NCBI RefSeq assembly: GCF_030412965.1
Contig: NZ_JAUHJQ010000001.1
Span: forward strand, 62,001-126,000
Length of the DNA: 64,000 nt
Direction: 5' to 3'
Origin: Nocardioides oceani
GTDB lineage: Bacteria; Actinomycetota; Actinomycetes; Propionibacteriales; Nocardioidaceae
In this document: positions 36,596 through 44,513 of the stretch, piece by piece
How positions within the stretch are numbered: the stretch's first letter is position 1
Layout: each line of letters begins with the position of its first letter
Program-made: the position numbers and the translations under genes
The notes under the pieces: generated by a model
What the model was told of the DNA's origin: nothing
Database searches by the model: none
Seen by the model: the letters and a program-made list of their open reading frames with translations, nothing else

Positions 36596-36916
36596 TCAGC
36601 CGCGCTCCCCCGCCCCGGGTGACGGAGGCGGCCGGCAACGCCCGCGGGCCAGCACCGGCAGGTCGTCCAACCGTCCGTCGATCAAGGCCTGGCGCTTCGC
36701 CCTGCTCCACCCCTGCACCTGCTTCTCGAACGCGTAGGCGTCGTCGATGCGACCGAGCTCCGCGCACCAGGCGAGCCGAACCGGCCGGCGGCGTCGCGGA
36801 CGCGTGTACGCCGCGCCGAGCCCCAGGTCGTGCTCGCTCAACCGGCGCGCCATGTCGGTGGTGCTGCCGACGTAGAAGCTGCCGTCCGCGCACTCGAGGA
36901 TGTAGGTCCAGGCCAT
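36596..36916 (-). CDS. Single-domain GIY-YIG nuclease, flanked by hairpin arrays
   Basis: A 106-residue YhbQ-type GIY-YIG protein. Residues fit the catalytic pattern: Y5 in TYILECADG, YVG at 15-17 (FYVGSTT), Arg at 24-25 in ARRLSEH, and Glu64 in AFEKQVQGW. CAGGAGGCGACC precedes the ATG at 36916. Hairpin arrays lie 19 bp downstream (to 36577) and 77 bp upstream (from 36994). The C-terminus is disordered (RCRPPPSPGAGERG). Small YhbQ proteins have unclear roles in DNA repair; here the gene may be a partner of the repeats (inference). Confidence 0.85.
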   Translation of the reverse strand: MAWTYILECADGSFYVGSTTDMARRLSEHDLGLGAAYTRPRRRRPVRLAWCAELGRIDDAYAFEKQVQGWSRAKRQALIDGRLDDLPVLARGRCRPPPSPGAGERG

Positions 36917-36993
36917 GGTCGCCTCCTGCCCGATCCCGGCGGAGCCACGCACGACGGCCGGCCGGCTGTGGACGAGGCGGCTCACCGCCCACC

Positions 36994-37220
36994 GCTGGTC
37001 GAGCAGCGAGCGTCCGCGACGTCGTCGAGGCCCAGCGACCGTCCCCGACACCGCAGCCACCTCACCGGGTCTCGACGACGCTCGGCGCTGGCGCGCCTCC
37101 CTGCTCGACCAGCGGTGGACCGCAGCCACCCCACCGGGTCTCGACGACGCTCGGCGCTGGCGCGCCTCCCTGCTCGACCAACAGCCGGCGCTGGTGCACC
37201 TCGCTGCTCGACCAGCAGGG
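36994..37220. repeat. Hairpin-repeat array III
   Basis: One forward arm (36994-37033, ending cgtcgaggccc), two inverted arms (37064-37114 and 37133-37182, each accgggtctcgacgac to gctcgacca), and a degenerate end (ctggtgcacc...ctgctcgaccagcagg, to 37218). The arm sequence matches array II, not array I. No gene lies inside. Confidence 0.88.
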
Positions 37221-37262
37221 ACCTCCCGGACGGCGTTCCCGTTCCTCGCTAGGTTCGGGGGC

Positions 37263-38411
37263 GTGGACCTGCCCGTGATGCCACCTGTCCAGCCGATGCT
37301 CGCCAAGTCGGTGGCGGGGGTGCCCGACCCGGCCAAGCACGCGGGCGGGCTGCTGTACGAGCCGAAGTGGGACGGGTTCCGCTGCATCGTGTTCCGCGAC
37401 GGCGACGAGGTGGAGCTGACCAGCCGCAACACCAAGCCGCTGACGCGCTACTTCCCCGAGGTGGTGGCGGCGGTGAAGGAGCAGCTGCCCGAGCGGTGCG
37501 TGCTCGACGGCGAGCTGTTCGTGGCGCAGCGCTCGGCCTCGGGGGCGGACCGTCTGGAGTTCGAGGTGCTGCAAGAGCGGATCCACCCGGCGGCCTCCCG
37601 CGTGACGATGCTCAGCGAGACGACGCCGGCGGGCTTCGTGGCCTTCGACCTGCTGGCGCTGGGCGATGAGTCGTACGTCGAGCGGCCGTTCGCCGAGCGC
37701 CGGGCCGCGCTGGAGGAAGCGCTGGCGCACCTGGTCGGGGGCCGTGGCCCGTGCCACCTGACCCGGGCGACGACCGACCCCGCGGAGGCGGAGGGCTGGT
37801 TCACCCGTTTCGAGGGCGCCGGCCTCGACGGGATCGTCGCCAAGCCGCTCGACGCGGCGTACGTCCAGAACGGCCGGACGATGATGAAGGTCAAGCACGA
37901 GCGGACCGCGGACGTGGTGGTCGCCGGCTACCGCGAGCACAAGACGAGCACGCCGGAGCGGCCGCTGCTGGGCAGCCTGCTGCTCGGGTTGTACGACGCC
38001 GACGGCTCGCTCCAGCACATCGGCGTGAGCGTCAGCTTCACCGAGAAGCGTCGCGCCGAGCTGCTCCAGGAGCTGCAGCCGCTCGTCTGCCCGCCCGAGG
38101 AGCACCCGTGGGGCGCGTGGAGCGAGATGGCGATCGCCAACCCCGACCGCGTCCCCGGCACCCAGAGCCGGTGGAGCGTCGGCAAGGACCTGTCGTTCAC
38201 CCCGCTGCGGCCCGAGCGGGTGCTCGAGGTGAAGTACGACCACATGGAGGGCCGGCGCTTCCGCCACACGGCCCACTTCAAGCGCTGGCGGCCCGACCGC
38301 GACCCGGCCTCGTGCGGCTACGACCAGCTCGACGAGCCGGTCCGCTACGACCTCGCCGAGGTGCTCAGCGCCGCCCCCGGGGCGCCCGCGGCCGACCCGG
38401 CCGGGGACTAG
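37263..38411 (+). CDS. ATP-dependent DNA ligase, LigC-like
   Basis: A 382-residue ligase. The AMP-accepting Lys is K35 in YEPKWDGFR; further motifs are TSRNTKPLTRYFPEV, DGELF, FVAFDLLALG, DGIVAKPLDAAYVQNG and MMKVKHERTADVVVAGYREHK, then the OB-fold (FTPLRPERVLEVKYDH). Size and absence of extra domains match LigC-type ligases, which in mycobacteria work with a LigD-like polymerase in repair. The GTG at 37263 follows a TAGGTT box (37250-37255) by seven nt. Array III is 43 bp upstream. Confidence 0.92.
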   Translation: MDLPVMPPVQPMLAKSVAGVPDPAKHAGGLLYEPKWDGFRCIVFRDGDEVELTSRNTKPLTRYFPEVVAAVKEQLPERCVLDGELFVAQRSASGADRLEFEVLQERIHPAASRVTMLSETTPAGFVAFDLLALGDESYVERPFAERRAALEEALAHLVGGRGPCHLTRATTDPAEAEGWFTRFEGAGLDGIVAKPLDAAYVQNGRTMMKVKHERTADVVVAGYREHKTSTPERPLLGSLLLGLYDADGSLQHIGVSVSFTEKRRAELLQELQPLVCPPEEHPWGAWSEMAIANPDRVPGTQSRWSVGKDLSFTPLRPERVLEVKYDHMEGRRFRHTAHFKRWRPDRDPASCGYDQLDEPVRYDLAEVLSAAPGAPAADPAGD

Positions 38412-38421
38412 GGTGACGGCC

Positions 38422-38958
38422 ATGGCCGACTACGACGTCGTACTCCTCGTCGAGCAGGCGCTGACGCCCGCCGACGCCGCCCAGGTGCGCTCGCTGCACG
38501 AGGCGATCGAGGAGCCGGTGACCTACCACGTCCTGCTGCCCATGGAGGACGCCGCGGCGCGCATCGAGTCCGCGATGGGGTCCCTGTCCGGCGGCGAGCT
38601 GCTGGCCTCCCCGGCGATGGCGATGTCGGAGGTCGACCTCGACGCTGTCCGCCACGACTGCGAGGAGCGCTCGCGCGACGACCTGGCCCGCACGCTCGAC
38701 GCGCTGCACGCCGCCGGCGCGACCGCCTCCGGCGAGGTCGTCACCGACCCGCCCATCCACGCGCTGGCCGAGAAGGTCAAGGCCGTCGACGGCCGCGAGG
38801 CGATCATCCTGACCCGCCCGCACGTGGTCGCCGAGTTCTTCCACGTCGACTGGACCTCCCAGGCCCGCCGCAAGATCGGCGTGCCGGTGCTGCACCTGCT
38901 CGAGCACGAGAACTTCGACGAGCAGGCCGGCGGCGGCGAGGGCGTCACGGGCTTCTGA
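38422..38958 (+). CDS. Hypothetical protein, possibly UspA-like
   Basis: A 178-residue soluble protein starting MADYDVVLLVEQALTPADA, with ARTLDALHAAGATASGEVV and IILTRPHVVAEFFHVDWT near the end. The alternation of strands and helices and a DGREAIIL segment suggest a universal-stress-like fold, but the GxxGxGxxG ATP motif is not visible. It starts seven nt after TAGGGT (38409-38414), whose TAG is the ligase stop codon. One nt separates it from the next gene. Confidence 0.6.
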   Translation: MADYDVVLLVEQALTPADAAQVRSLHEAIEEPVTYHVLLPMEDAAARIESAMGSLSGGELLASPAMAMSEVDLDAVRHDCEERSRDDLARTLDALHAAGATASGEVVTDPPIHALAEKVKAVDGREAIILTRPHVVAEFFHVDWTSQARRKIGVPVLHLLEHENFDEQAGGGEGVTGF

Positions 38959-38959
38959 G

Positions 38960-39862
38960 GTGCGACTCCCCCTCCGCCGGTCCACCGAGACCGGCCCCGC
39001 CGACGAGCCCGTCCCCGCGACGACGCTCGAGCGCCCCGCCCGCCCGACGCCCCCGCGCGGGCGCCCCGTCGCGGCGTACGCCGCCGTCCTGGACGGCGAG
39101 CACCTCTGGCTGGCCGTCGAGGCGGCCCCGGGCACGCTCGCGCTCCGGGAGACCGGCACCGGCGAGGTGGTGCCCCTGGTCGGCGACCACGAGGACTCCC
39201 TGAGCCACCTCTCGGTCCGCGCGGACCTGCTGGTCCTGCCCGGCACCGGCGAGGCGACGTACGACGCCGTGCTGGTCGGCCCGGGCGGCCGCTCGCCGAA
39301 GCCGGTGTGGACGCCGCCGCTGGCCGACGTGGGCCCCGACGTGCACGACGGCCCGACGCTGGCGCCGACGAGCCGCGACGGGTCGGTCCGGTTCGCGCTC
39401 GAGCGGTCCGAGGACGGCACGCTGCGGGTGATCCGCACGCCGGTCGCCGAGCCGCTCCCCCGCCTGGCGTCGGTCACCTCGACCGGCGACGCGGTCGAGC
39501 TGCACGTGGTCGGCGCGCTCGGCGGCGAGCTCCACCTGCGGGCCGGCGGGGCCGACGGCGAGGTCGTGGTGACCGTGCCGATCGTGGCCGGCCGCGCGGT
39601 CCTCCACCGCGACGACGTGCCGCTGGACCGCGGCCGGAAGCTGGCGGTCACCGCGGGCACCGCCGCCGCGGCCCGCCCGGTCGCGCGCGACGCCAACGAC
39701 CTGCGCGAGGCGAACCCGGCCACGCTGCTGCCCCACCTCTACCTCGACGACGCCGACCGCCCGCTGTGGCGCCTGGTGTGGACGCCCGACCGGACCCTCG
39801 GCGTGCGCGTGCCGCCCCGCGGCCAGGACAGCGCGGCCGACGCGCAGGAGGACGCCTCGTGA
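38960..39862 (+). CDS. Hypothetical beta-rich protein coupled to the polysaccharide fusion enzyme
   Basis: A 300-residue protein with no signal peptide or membrane segment. It has a basic N-terminal head, then short beta-rich stretches such as HLWLAVEAAPGTLALRETG and VRFALERSEDGTLRVI. No family was recognised; a carbohydrate-binding or glycosyltransferase-accessory role is plausible from position only. It overlaps the GT4-Stealth gene by GTGA. Its GTG (38960) is one nt after the preceding stop. Confidence 0.6.
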   Translation: MRLPLRRSTETGPADEPVPATTLERPARPTPPRGRPVAAYAAVLDGEHLWLAVEAAPGTLALRETGTGEVVPLVGDHEDSLSHLSVRADLLVLPGTGEATYDAVLVGPGGRSPKPVWTPPLADVGPDVHDGPTLAPTSRDGSVRFALERSEDGTLRVIRTPVAEPLPRLASVTSTGDAVELHVVGALGGELHLRAGGADGEVVVTVPIVAGRAVLHRDDVPLDRGRKLAVTAGTAAAARPVARDANDLREANPATLLPHLYLDDADRPLWRLVWTPDRTLGVRVPPRGQDSAADAQEDAS

Positions 39863-42555
39863 GGATCGCCTGGCTGGTCTTCAACCTCGACGGGATGGGC
39901 GGGACGTCGCGCTCGGCCATCACGCAGGCCAACGCGCTCGCCGCCGACCACGACGTGCGCCTGGTCAGCGTGACCCGCAGCGGCGACCGGCCGCACTACG
40001 ACGTGGACGACCGGGTCGCGGTGCAGTACCTCGTCGACGTCCGCGAGGACCGCGACCCCAGCGCACCGCCGGTCCCGGGCGTCACCCCGGCCGTCGCGAC
40101 CGCCCTCGCCGACCGGGAGTCGGCGCTGGTGCCGGCCCGCTGGGACGGCCAGTTCTCCGCGTTGACCGACGTCGCGATGGAGGCCGCGCTGCCCGCGCTC
40201 GACGTGGACGTGCTGGTGACGGTCACCCCCGCGCTGCTCGCCGCGGCCGTGCAGCTGCTGCCCGACCACGTCACCGTCGTCCACCAGGAGCACCGCTCCT
40301 CCTCCGACCGCACCTCCGGCCTCGAGCCGCTGCTGACCTACGCGCCGCAGGCCGACGTCGTCGCGCTGCTGACCCCGACGGTCGAGGCGTGGCTGCGCGA
40401 GCGGCTCGGCGAGGTCGCGCCCGAGACCGTGGTCGTCCCGAACCCCCTGCCGATCGGCTTCGTCCCCCGCTCCCGGCTGGACCAGAAGGTCGTCGTGGCA
40501 GCCGGCCGGCTCGTGCAGGAGAAGCAGTTTCCGAAGCTGGTCGCCGCGTTCGGGCAGGTCGCGGACCGGCTCCCCGGATGGCGGCTGCGCATCTGCGGCG
40601 AGGGCCCGCAGCGCGCCGAGATCATGCGCCAGGTCCGCAAGGACGGGCTCTGGGACCGCGTCGAGCTGCCCGGCGCGGTGCCCGACATGCGCGGCGAGTG
40701 GGCGCGGGCGAGCATCTCCGCGCTGACCTCGCGGGCCGAGGGCTTCCCGCTCGTGGTCCAGGAAGCCATGGCCGCCGGCGTGCCGGTCGCCAGCTTCGAC
40801 TGCGCCTCCGGGCCGCGCGAGATCATCGAGCACGAGGTCTCCGGCCTCCTGGTCGGGCCCGAGTCGGTCGCGGGCATGGCCGCTGCGCTGCTGCGCCTGG
40901 CCACCGACGACGAGCTGCGCCACCGCCTCGGCGCCAGCGCGCACCGCGCCGCCCGGCAGTACGACGCCCACGCGCTCGCCGAGCGGTGGCTCGGCGTCTT
41001 CGCCGACGCGCGCGCCCGCCGGGCCGGCCGCGGACGCCTCGAGGCCCGGGCGCTCGCCAAGCCGCCCCGCCGGCCGCGGTCGACGGCGGACCGGGTCGAG
41101 GCCGCCGGCGTCACCCCGACCGAGGCCCGCCGCACCGCGCTGCGCCTGGCCGTCGACGCGGCCCGGACCGCCAGCGACGCGTGGTTCGTGGTGCCGCGCG
41201 ACGGCGCCGCCCCGCCGACCGTCGTGGTGCCGATGTCGGCCCGCCGCGAGCTCCTCGACCACCTGGCCGCCGCGGACGTCCCGGCGTACCTCTCCTTGCG
41301 CGACCCGGCCCAGCACGGCTGGCACGAGCGACGGGGACCGGTCGCCGGCCTCGCCCGCGACCTGCGGCGCGGGATGACCACCCAGGTCGCCCTCGAGCCG
41401 TGGCCGACCGACCCGCGCACCGGCCGGCCGGGGCTCCTCGCCCAGGACTGCGGGGTGGACGTGCAGTTCTGGGAGTCCACCGTCGACGGCGACCTGGTCG
41501 CGCCCCGCCGCAACCGGTGGGTCCAGCTCGTGCCGCTCGGCACCGACCTCGTCGACCACGAGGTCGACGGCGTGGCGGTCCGGACGCTGCCGCTCATGGC
41601 CGAGCCGACCTTCGACCAGTGCCGCTTCCCCGTCGACGTCGTCTACACCTGGGTCGACGGCGACGACCCGACGTGGAACGACGCCCGGGCGGCCCGGCTC
41701 GCCCAGGTCACCGGCACCGCGGCCACCCGCGAGGCCAGCGGGCGGGCGCGCTTCGTCCACCGCGACGAGCTGCGGCACTCGATGCGCAGCGTCCACCTCT
41801 TCGCGCCGTGGGTCCGCAACATCCACCTCGTCACCGCCGGCCAGCGCCCGGAGTGGCTCGCCGACCACCCGCAGGTGACCGTCGTCGACCACCGCGAGAT
41901 CCTCCCCGCGGACGCGCTGCCGACGTTCAGCTCCCACGCCATCGAGACCGGCCTGCACCGCATCCCGGGGCTGAGCGAGCAGTGGGTCTACCTCAACGAC
42001 GACGTGTTCCTGGGCCGGCCGGTCCGGCCCGAGCAGCTGTTCACGCCGGCCGGGCAGAACGCCGTGTTCCTCTCCGCCACGACCGTCGGCCCCGACGACG
42101 CGCCCGGCGCGCCGGCGTACCTCCGTGCCGCCTGGAACAACCGCCGGCTGCTCCGCGACGCGTTCGGCGTCACCACCACCAGCACCCTCGCGCACACCCC
42201 GCACCCGCACCGCGTCTCGGTGCTCACCGAGATCGCCGAGCGGTTCGCGGGCGACGTGGACCGCACCGCGCGGGCGCCGTTCCGCTCCGAGACCGACGTG
42301 TCGCTGCTCAGCTCGCTGGCCCAGCACTACGGCCTCGCGACCGGCACGGCGTACGTCGGCACGGCCGAGCACGCGTTCGTCAACGTCAGCAACAGCGACG
42401 TCGAGTGGCAGCTGCAGCGGCTGCTGGACCGCGAGCAGGACTTCTTCTGCCTCGGCGACCACCACGACCACGCGGTGACGGCCGCCCGGCTGGACCGCCT
42501 GCTGGCGGACTTCTACGCCGAGTACTACCCCGTCGCCGCGCCCTGGGAGCGCTGA
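39859..42555 (+). CDS. GT4 glycosyltransferase fused to a Stealth phosphotransferase
   Basis: An 898-residue cytosolic or membrane-associated enzyme. Residues 1 to about 390 form a GT4 (GT-B) glycosyltransferase: FNLDGMGGTSRSA near the start, GRLVQEKQFPKLVAAF at about 215, and SRAEGFPLVVQEAMAAGVPV. From about 391 it is a Stealth-family sugar-phosphate transferase: CR1 FPVDVVYTWVDGDDP at about 591, CR2 RHSMRSVHLFAPWVRNIHL at 638 with the YLNDDVFLG metal site at 711, CR3 HTPHPHRVSVL at about 779, CR4 NVSNSDVEW near 842. Such enzymes build phosphodiester-linked surface polymers. Confidence 0.92.
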   Translation: MRIAWLVFNLDGMGGTSRSAITQANALAADHDVRLVSVTRSGDRPHYDVDDRVAVQYLVDVREDRDPSAPPVPGVTPAVATALADRESALVPARWDGQFSALTDVAMEAALPALDVDVLVTVTPALLAAAVQLLPDHVTVVHQEHRSSSDRTSGLEPLLTYAPQADVVALLTPTVEAWLRERLGEVAPETVVVPNPLPIGFVPRSRLDQKVVVAAGRLVQEKQFPKLVAAFGQVADRLPGWRLRICGEGPQRAEIMRQVRKDGLWDRVELPGAVPDMRGEWARASISALTSRAEGFPLVVQEAMAAGVPVASFDCASGPREIIEHEVSGLLVGPESVAGMAAALLRLATDDELRHRLGASAHRAARQYDAHALAERWLGVFADARARRAGRGRLEARALAKPPRRPRSTADRVEAAGVTPTEARRTALRLAVDAARTASDAWFVVPRDGAAPPTVVVPMSARRELLDHLAAADVPAYLSLRDPAQHGWHERRGPVAGLARDLRRGMTTQVALEPWPTDPRTGRPGLLAQDCGVDVQFWESTVDGDLVAPRRNRWVQLVPLGTDLVDHEVDGVAVRTLPLMAEPTFDQCRFPVDVVYTWVDGDDPTWNDARAARLAQVTGTAATREASGRARFVHRDELRHSMRSVHLFAPWVRNIHLVTAGQRPEWLADHPQVTVVDHREILPADALPTFSSHAIETGLHRIPGLSEQWVYLNDDVFLGRPVRPEQLFTPAGQNAVFLSATTVGPDDAPGAPAYLRAAWNNRRLLRDAFGVTTTSTLAHTPHPHRVSVLTEIAERFAGDVDRTARAPFRSETDVSLLSSLAQHYGLATGTAYVGTAEHAFVNVSNSDVEWQLQRLLDREQDFFCLGDHHDHAVTAARLDRLLADFYAEYYPVAAPWER

Positions 42556-42572
42556 GCGGGTCAGGCCCGCCC

Positions 42573-43559
42573 TCAGGTGGGGCGCAGCGCCTTCAGCTCG
42601 GCGCGCAGCTTCTCGATCCGTTCGTTCTTCACCGCGAGCCGCTCCTTGAGCTGCCGGCGGACCGCGGCGACCTGCGCCTGGGTCTCGTCGGAGGCCATCG
42701 CGGCAGCGGCGTCGTACATCGCGACGTACTCCTCCTGCAGGCCCGCGAGCTCGGCGACCGCGCCCTCGTCGTGGGGCGAGGCGACCAGCGTGGCCATCGC
42801 GGCCCAGGTCCGGTCGGCCAGCGAGCGCAGCGCCGGGGCGACGGTGATGTCGTCCCAGGTGACCTGCGACCGGTTGAGCCGGACGTCGACGAACTCGTCG
42901 ACCGGGTGCGGTGCGTCCAGCGGCCCGGCGTAGGTGATCCCGAGCTGGTCCCCGGCGCGGGTCATCGCCGAGCGCCAGTCCGCGACCAGGTCGGCGTACA
43001 GCACGAACGCGCGGCGGTGCGCCCGCGTCGCCTGCTCGGTGAGGAAGGCGGCGTTGACCCACGCCGCGACGTTCGCGGTCTCGCGCTGGCGGCGGAAGGA
43101 GTCGGACTGGGCGGTGAGGTACGCCGTGTCGCGCGAGCGCACCACCTCGGTCGGGTGGCGCAGCATCGTCAGCGTCGACACCTCCACCCCCAGCTCGCCC
43201 GCGACCCGCAGCCACAGGTCGTGGACCCAGAACTCGCGCGGGTCCTTGACCAGCACCTGCGGCTCGCCCAGCGCGACCACCTCGGCCAGCCAGGTGCGCA
43301 GCTCCGCCTCGACCTCGGGGGTGACGGCGCCCGCGGCGACCTCGGCGGCCGTGGGCCGGGTGTCGATGGTGCGCACGGGGACCGGGTTGAGCAGCCGCTT
43401 GTGGAACTCCGTGACCCACAGCGGCTCGTAGTAGCCGCGCGGATTGGACTCGTCGGCCTCCACCTCCGGCTGCGGGACGTGGAGCCCGAGCCGCTTGAGG
43501 GTGCCCGCGACGCTGCTGGTGCCGCTGCGGCCGGAGCCGGTGACGATGACGAGCCTCAC
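42573..43559 (-). CDS. PAPS-type sulfotransferase with C-terminal coiled coil
   Basis: A 328-residue protein. The 5'-phosphosulfate-binding loop is TGSGRSGTSSVAGTL (residues 7-21), and the 3'-phosphate site is LRHPTEVVRSRD. The tail (QAQVAAVRRQLKERLAVKNERI) is a coiled coil. Its place beside the GT4-Stealth gene points to sulfation of a surface polymer or glycolipid; that is inference. GTG start at 43559 with TAGCCT at 43568-43573. It converges on the fusion gene. Confidence 0.85.
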   Translation of the reverse strand: MRLVIVTGSGRSGTSSVAGTLKRLGLHVPQPEVEADESNPRGYYEPLWVTEFHKRLLNPVPVRTIDTRPTAAEVAAGAVTPEVEAELRTWLAEVVALGEPQVLVKDPREFWVHDLWLRVAGELGVEVSTLTMLRHPTEVVRSRDTAYLTAQSDSFRRQRETANVAAWVNAAFLTEQATRAHRRAFVLYADLVADWRSAMTRAGDQLGITYAGPLDAPHPVDEFVDVRLNRSQVTWDDITVAPALRSLADRTWAAMATLVASPHDEGAVAELAGLQEEYVAMYDAAAAMASDETQAQVAAVRRQLKERLAVKNERIEKLRAELKALRPT

Positions 43560-43567
43560 GGGCGCCG

Positions 43568-43618
43568 AGGCTACGCGAACCGGCTCTCGTCCCGACCCGG
43601 ACCCGCGCTCAGTAGGCT
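43568..43618. promoter_or_regulatory. Divergent leaderless promoters
   Basis: Minus-strand TAGCCT at 43568-43573 (eight nt to the sulfotransferase GTG) and plus-strand TAGGCT at 43613-43618 (eight nt to the GTG at 43627). Confidence 0.5.
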
Positions 43619-43626
43619 GCGCGACC

Positions 43627-43977
43627 GTGAGAGCGATGGGTGCCGACTTCCTGCCCGTGGCACCGGCCGCGGGGTCCGTGCAGCACGAGGGCCGGGCCGC
43701 GGTGTGGGCCGAGCGGCCGGACGGGACCCGGGCCGTGCTCCGCGTGCGGTTCGAGGACGCGACCGCCGCGCCGGTCGTCCACGAGCTCGAGCTGGTGCTG
43801 CCCGTCGAGGACGTCGTGGCACCGGACCGACGGCGGCTGCTGCTCCTGGGCTCGCGCGAGCCCGACGTGCGCGCCTATGTCCGTCGCCTCGCCGACCAGG
43901 ACTGGCGCGAGGTCGCCCGGGCGGTCCCCGGCGACGCCGGCTACGCGCTCAGCCTCGTCGAGCACGCCGCCGGCTGA
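43627..43977 (+). CDS. Small hypothetical protein
   Basis: A 116-residue soluble protein: VRAMGADFLPVAPAAG, ERPDGTRAVLRVRFEDA, PDRRRLLLLGSREPDV. Beta-rich at first, helical at the end; no known family. It lies alone between two genes on the other strand. The TAGGCT box eight nt before the GTG at 43627 supports this start; ATG 43636 is the alternative. Confidence 0.55.
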   Translation: MRAMGADFLPVAPAAGSVQHEGRAAVWAERPDGTRAVLRVRFEDATAAPVVHELELVLPVEDVVAPDRRRLLLLGSREPDVRAYVRRLADQDWREVARAVPGDAGYALSLVEHAAG

Positions 43978-44017
43978 CCCCCGGGACCGACCGCGACCGA
44001 CCGAGGTCGACCCGCGC

Positions 44018-44494
44018 TCAGCGCCGTCGGGCCCGCAGCTGCTCGACCAGGATGTCGCCGTGGCCGGCGTGCCGGGCGAGCTCGGCGACCAGGTGGGCGT
44101 GGACGTAGCGCAGGCTGACCGGGCCGGCGTGCCAGGGGAACTCCTCGTCCAGGTCGTGCTCCGCAGCGATCTCGCGTGAGCGCTCGCACGCGGCGAGGTG
44201 GGCCGCCCGGACGGAGGCGATCGTGTCGCCGTCGTCGAGCACGAAGCTCTCCTCGACCGTGTCGGGGAGACCGACCTGCGCGCGCGGCACGCCGGCGACC
44301 CGGCTGTGGAACCACACCCGCTCGACGAAGGTCGCGTGCTTGACCAGCCCGAGCACGGTCGTCAGCGACGGCACCAGCCGCTCGCGCGCCTCCGCCTCGG
44401 TGAGGTCCTCCAGCAGCGCGCGGACCTCCGCACGCTGTCGGTCGACCATCGCCTCCAGCACGGCCCGCTCGCCGGCCACCTGCACGTCCGTCAC
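44018..44494 (-). CDS. DinB-like (DUF664) protein
   Basis: A 158-residue four-helix metal-binding protein. The His triad typical of DinB/DUF664 is visible: VLGLVKHATFVERVWF (first His) and HLVAELARHAGHGDILVEQ (two more). Some members are mycothiol- or bacillithiol-dependent S-transferases, which suits an actinobacterium. It lies 19 nt after the LigD-like polymerase gene on the same strand. GTG at 44494. Confidence 0.85.
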   Translation of the reverse strand: MTDVQVAGERAVLEAMVDRQRAEVRALLEDLTEAEARERLVPSLTTVLGLVKHATFVERVWFHSRVAGVPRAQVGLPDTVEESFVLDDGDTIASVRAAHLAACERSREIAAEHDLDEEFPWHAGPVSLRYVHAHLVAELARHAGHGDILVEQLRARRR

Positions 44495-44513
44495 CGGGCA
44501 CCGACCAGGGCGA

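Noticed and set aside
36065..37278. Open frames across arrays II and III
   Set aside because: They are repeats in translation (RRSLALAARPA and similar) and overlap tRNA-Gln or the GIY-YIG gene.
42556..42570. Terminator after the GT4-Stealth gene
   Set aside because: Only a 5-bp stem (gcggg/cccgc) with a five-base loop; too weak to list.
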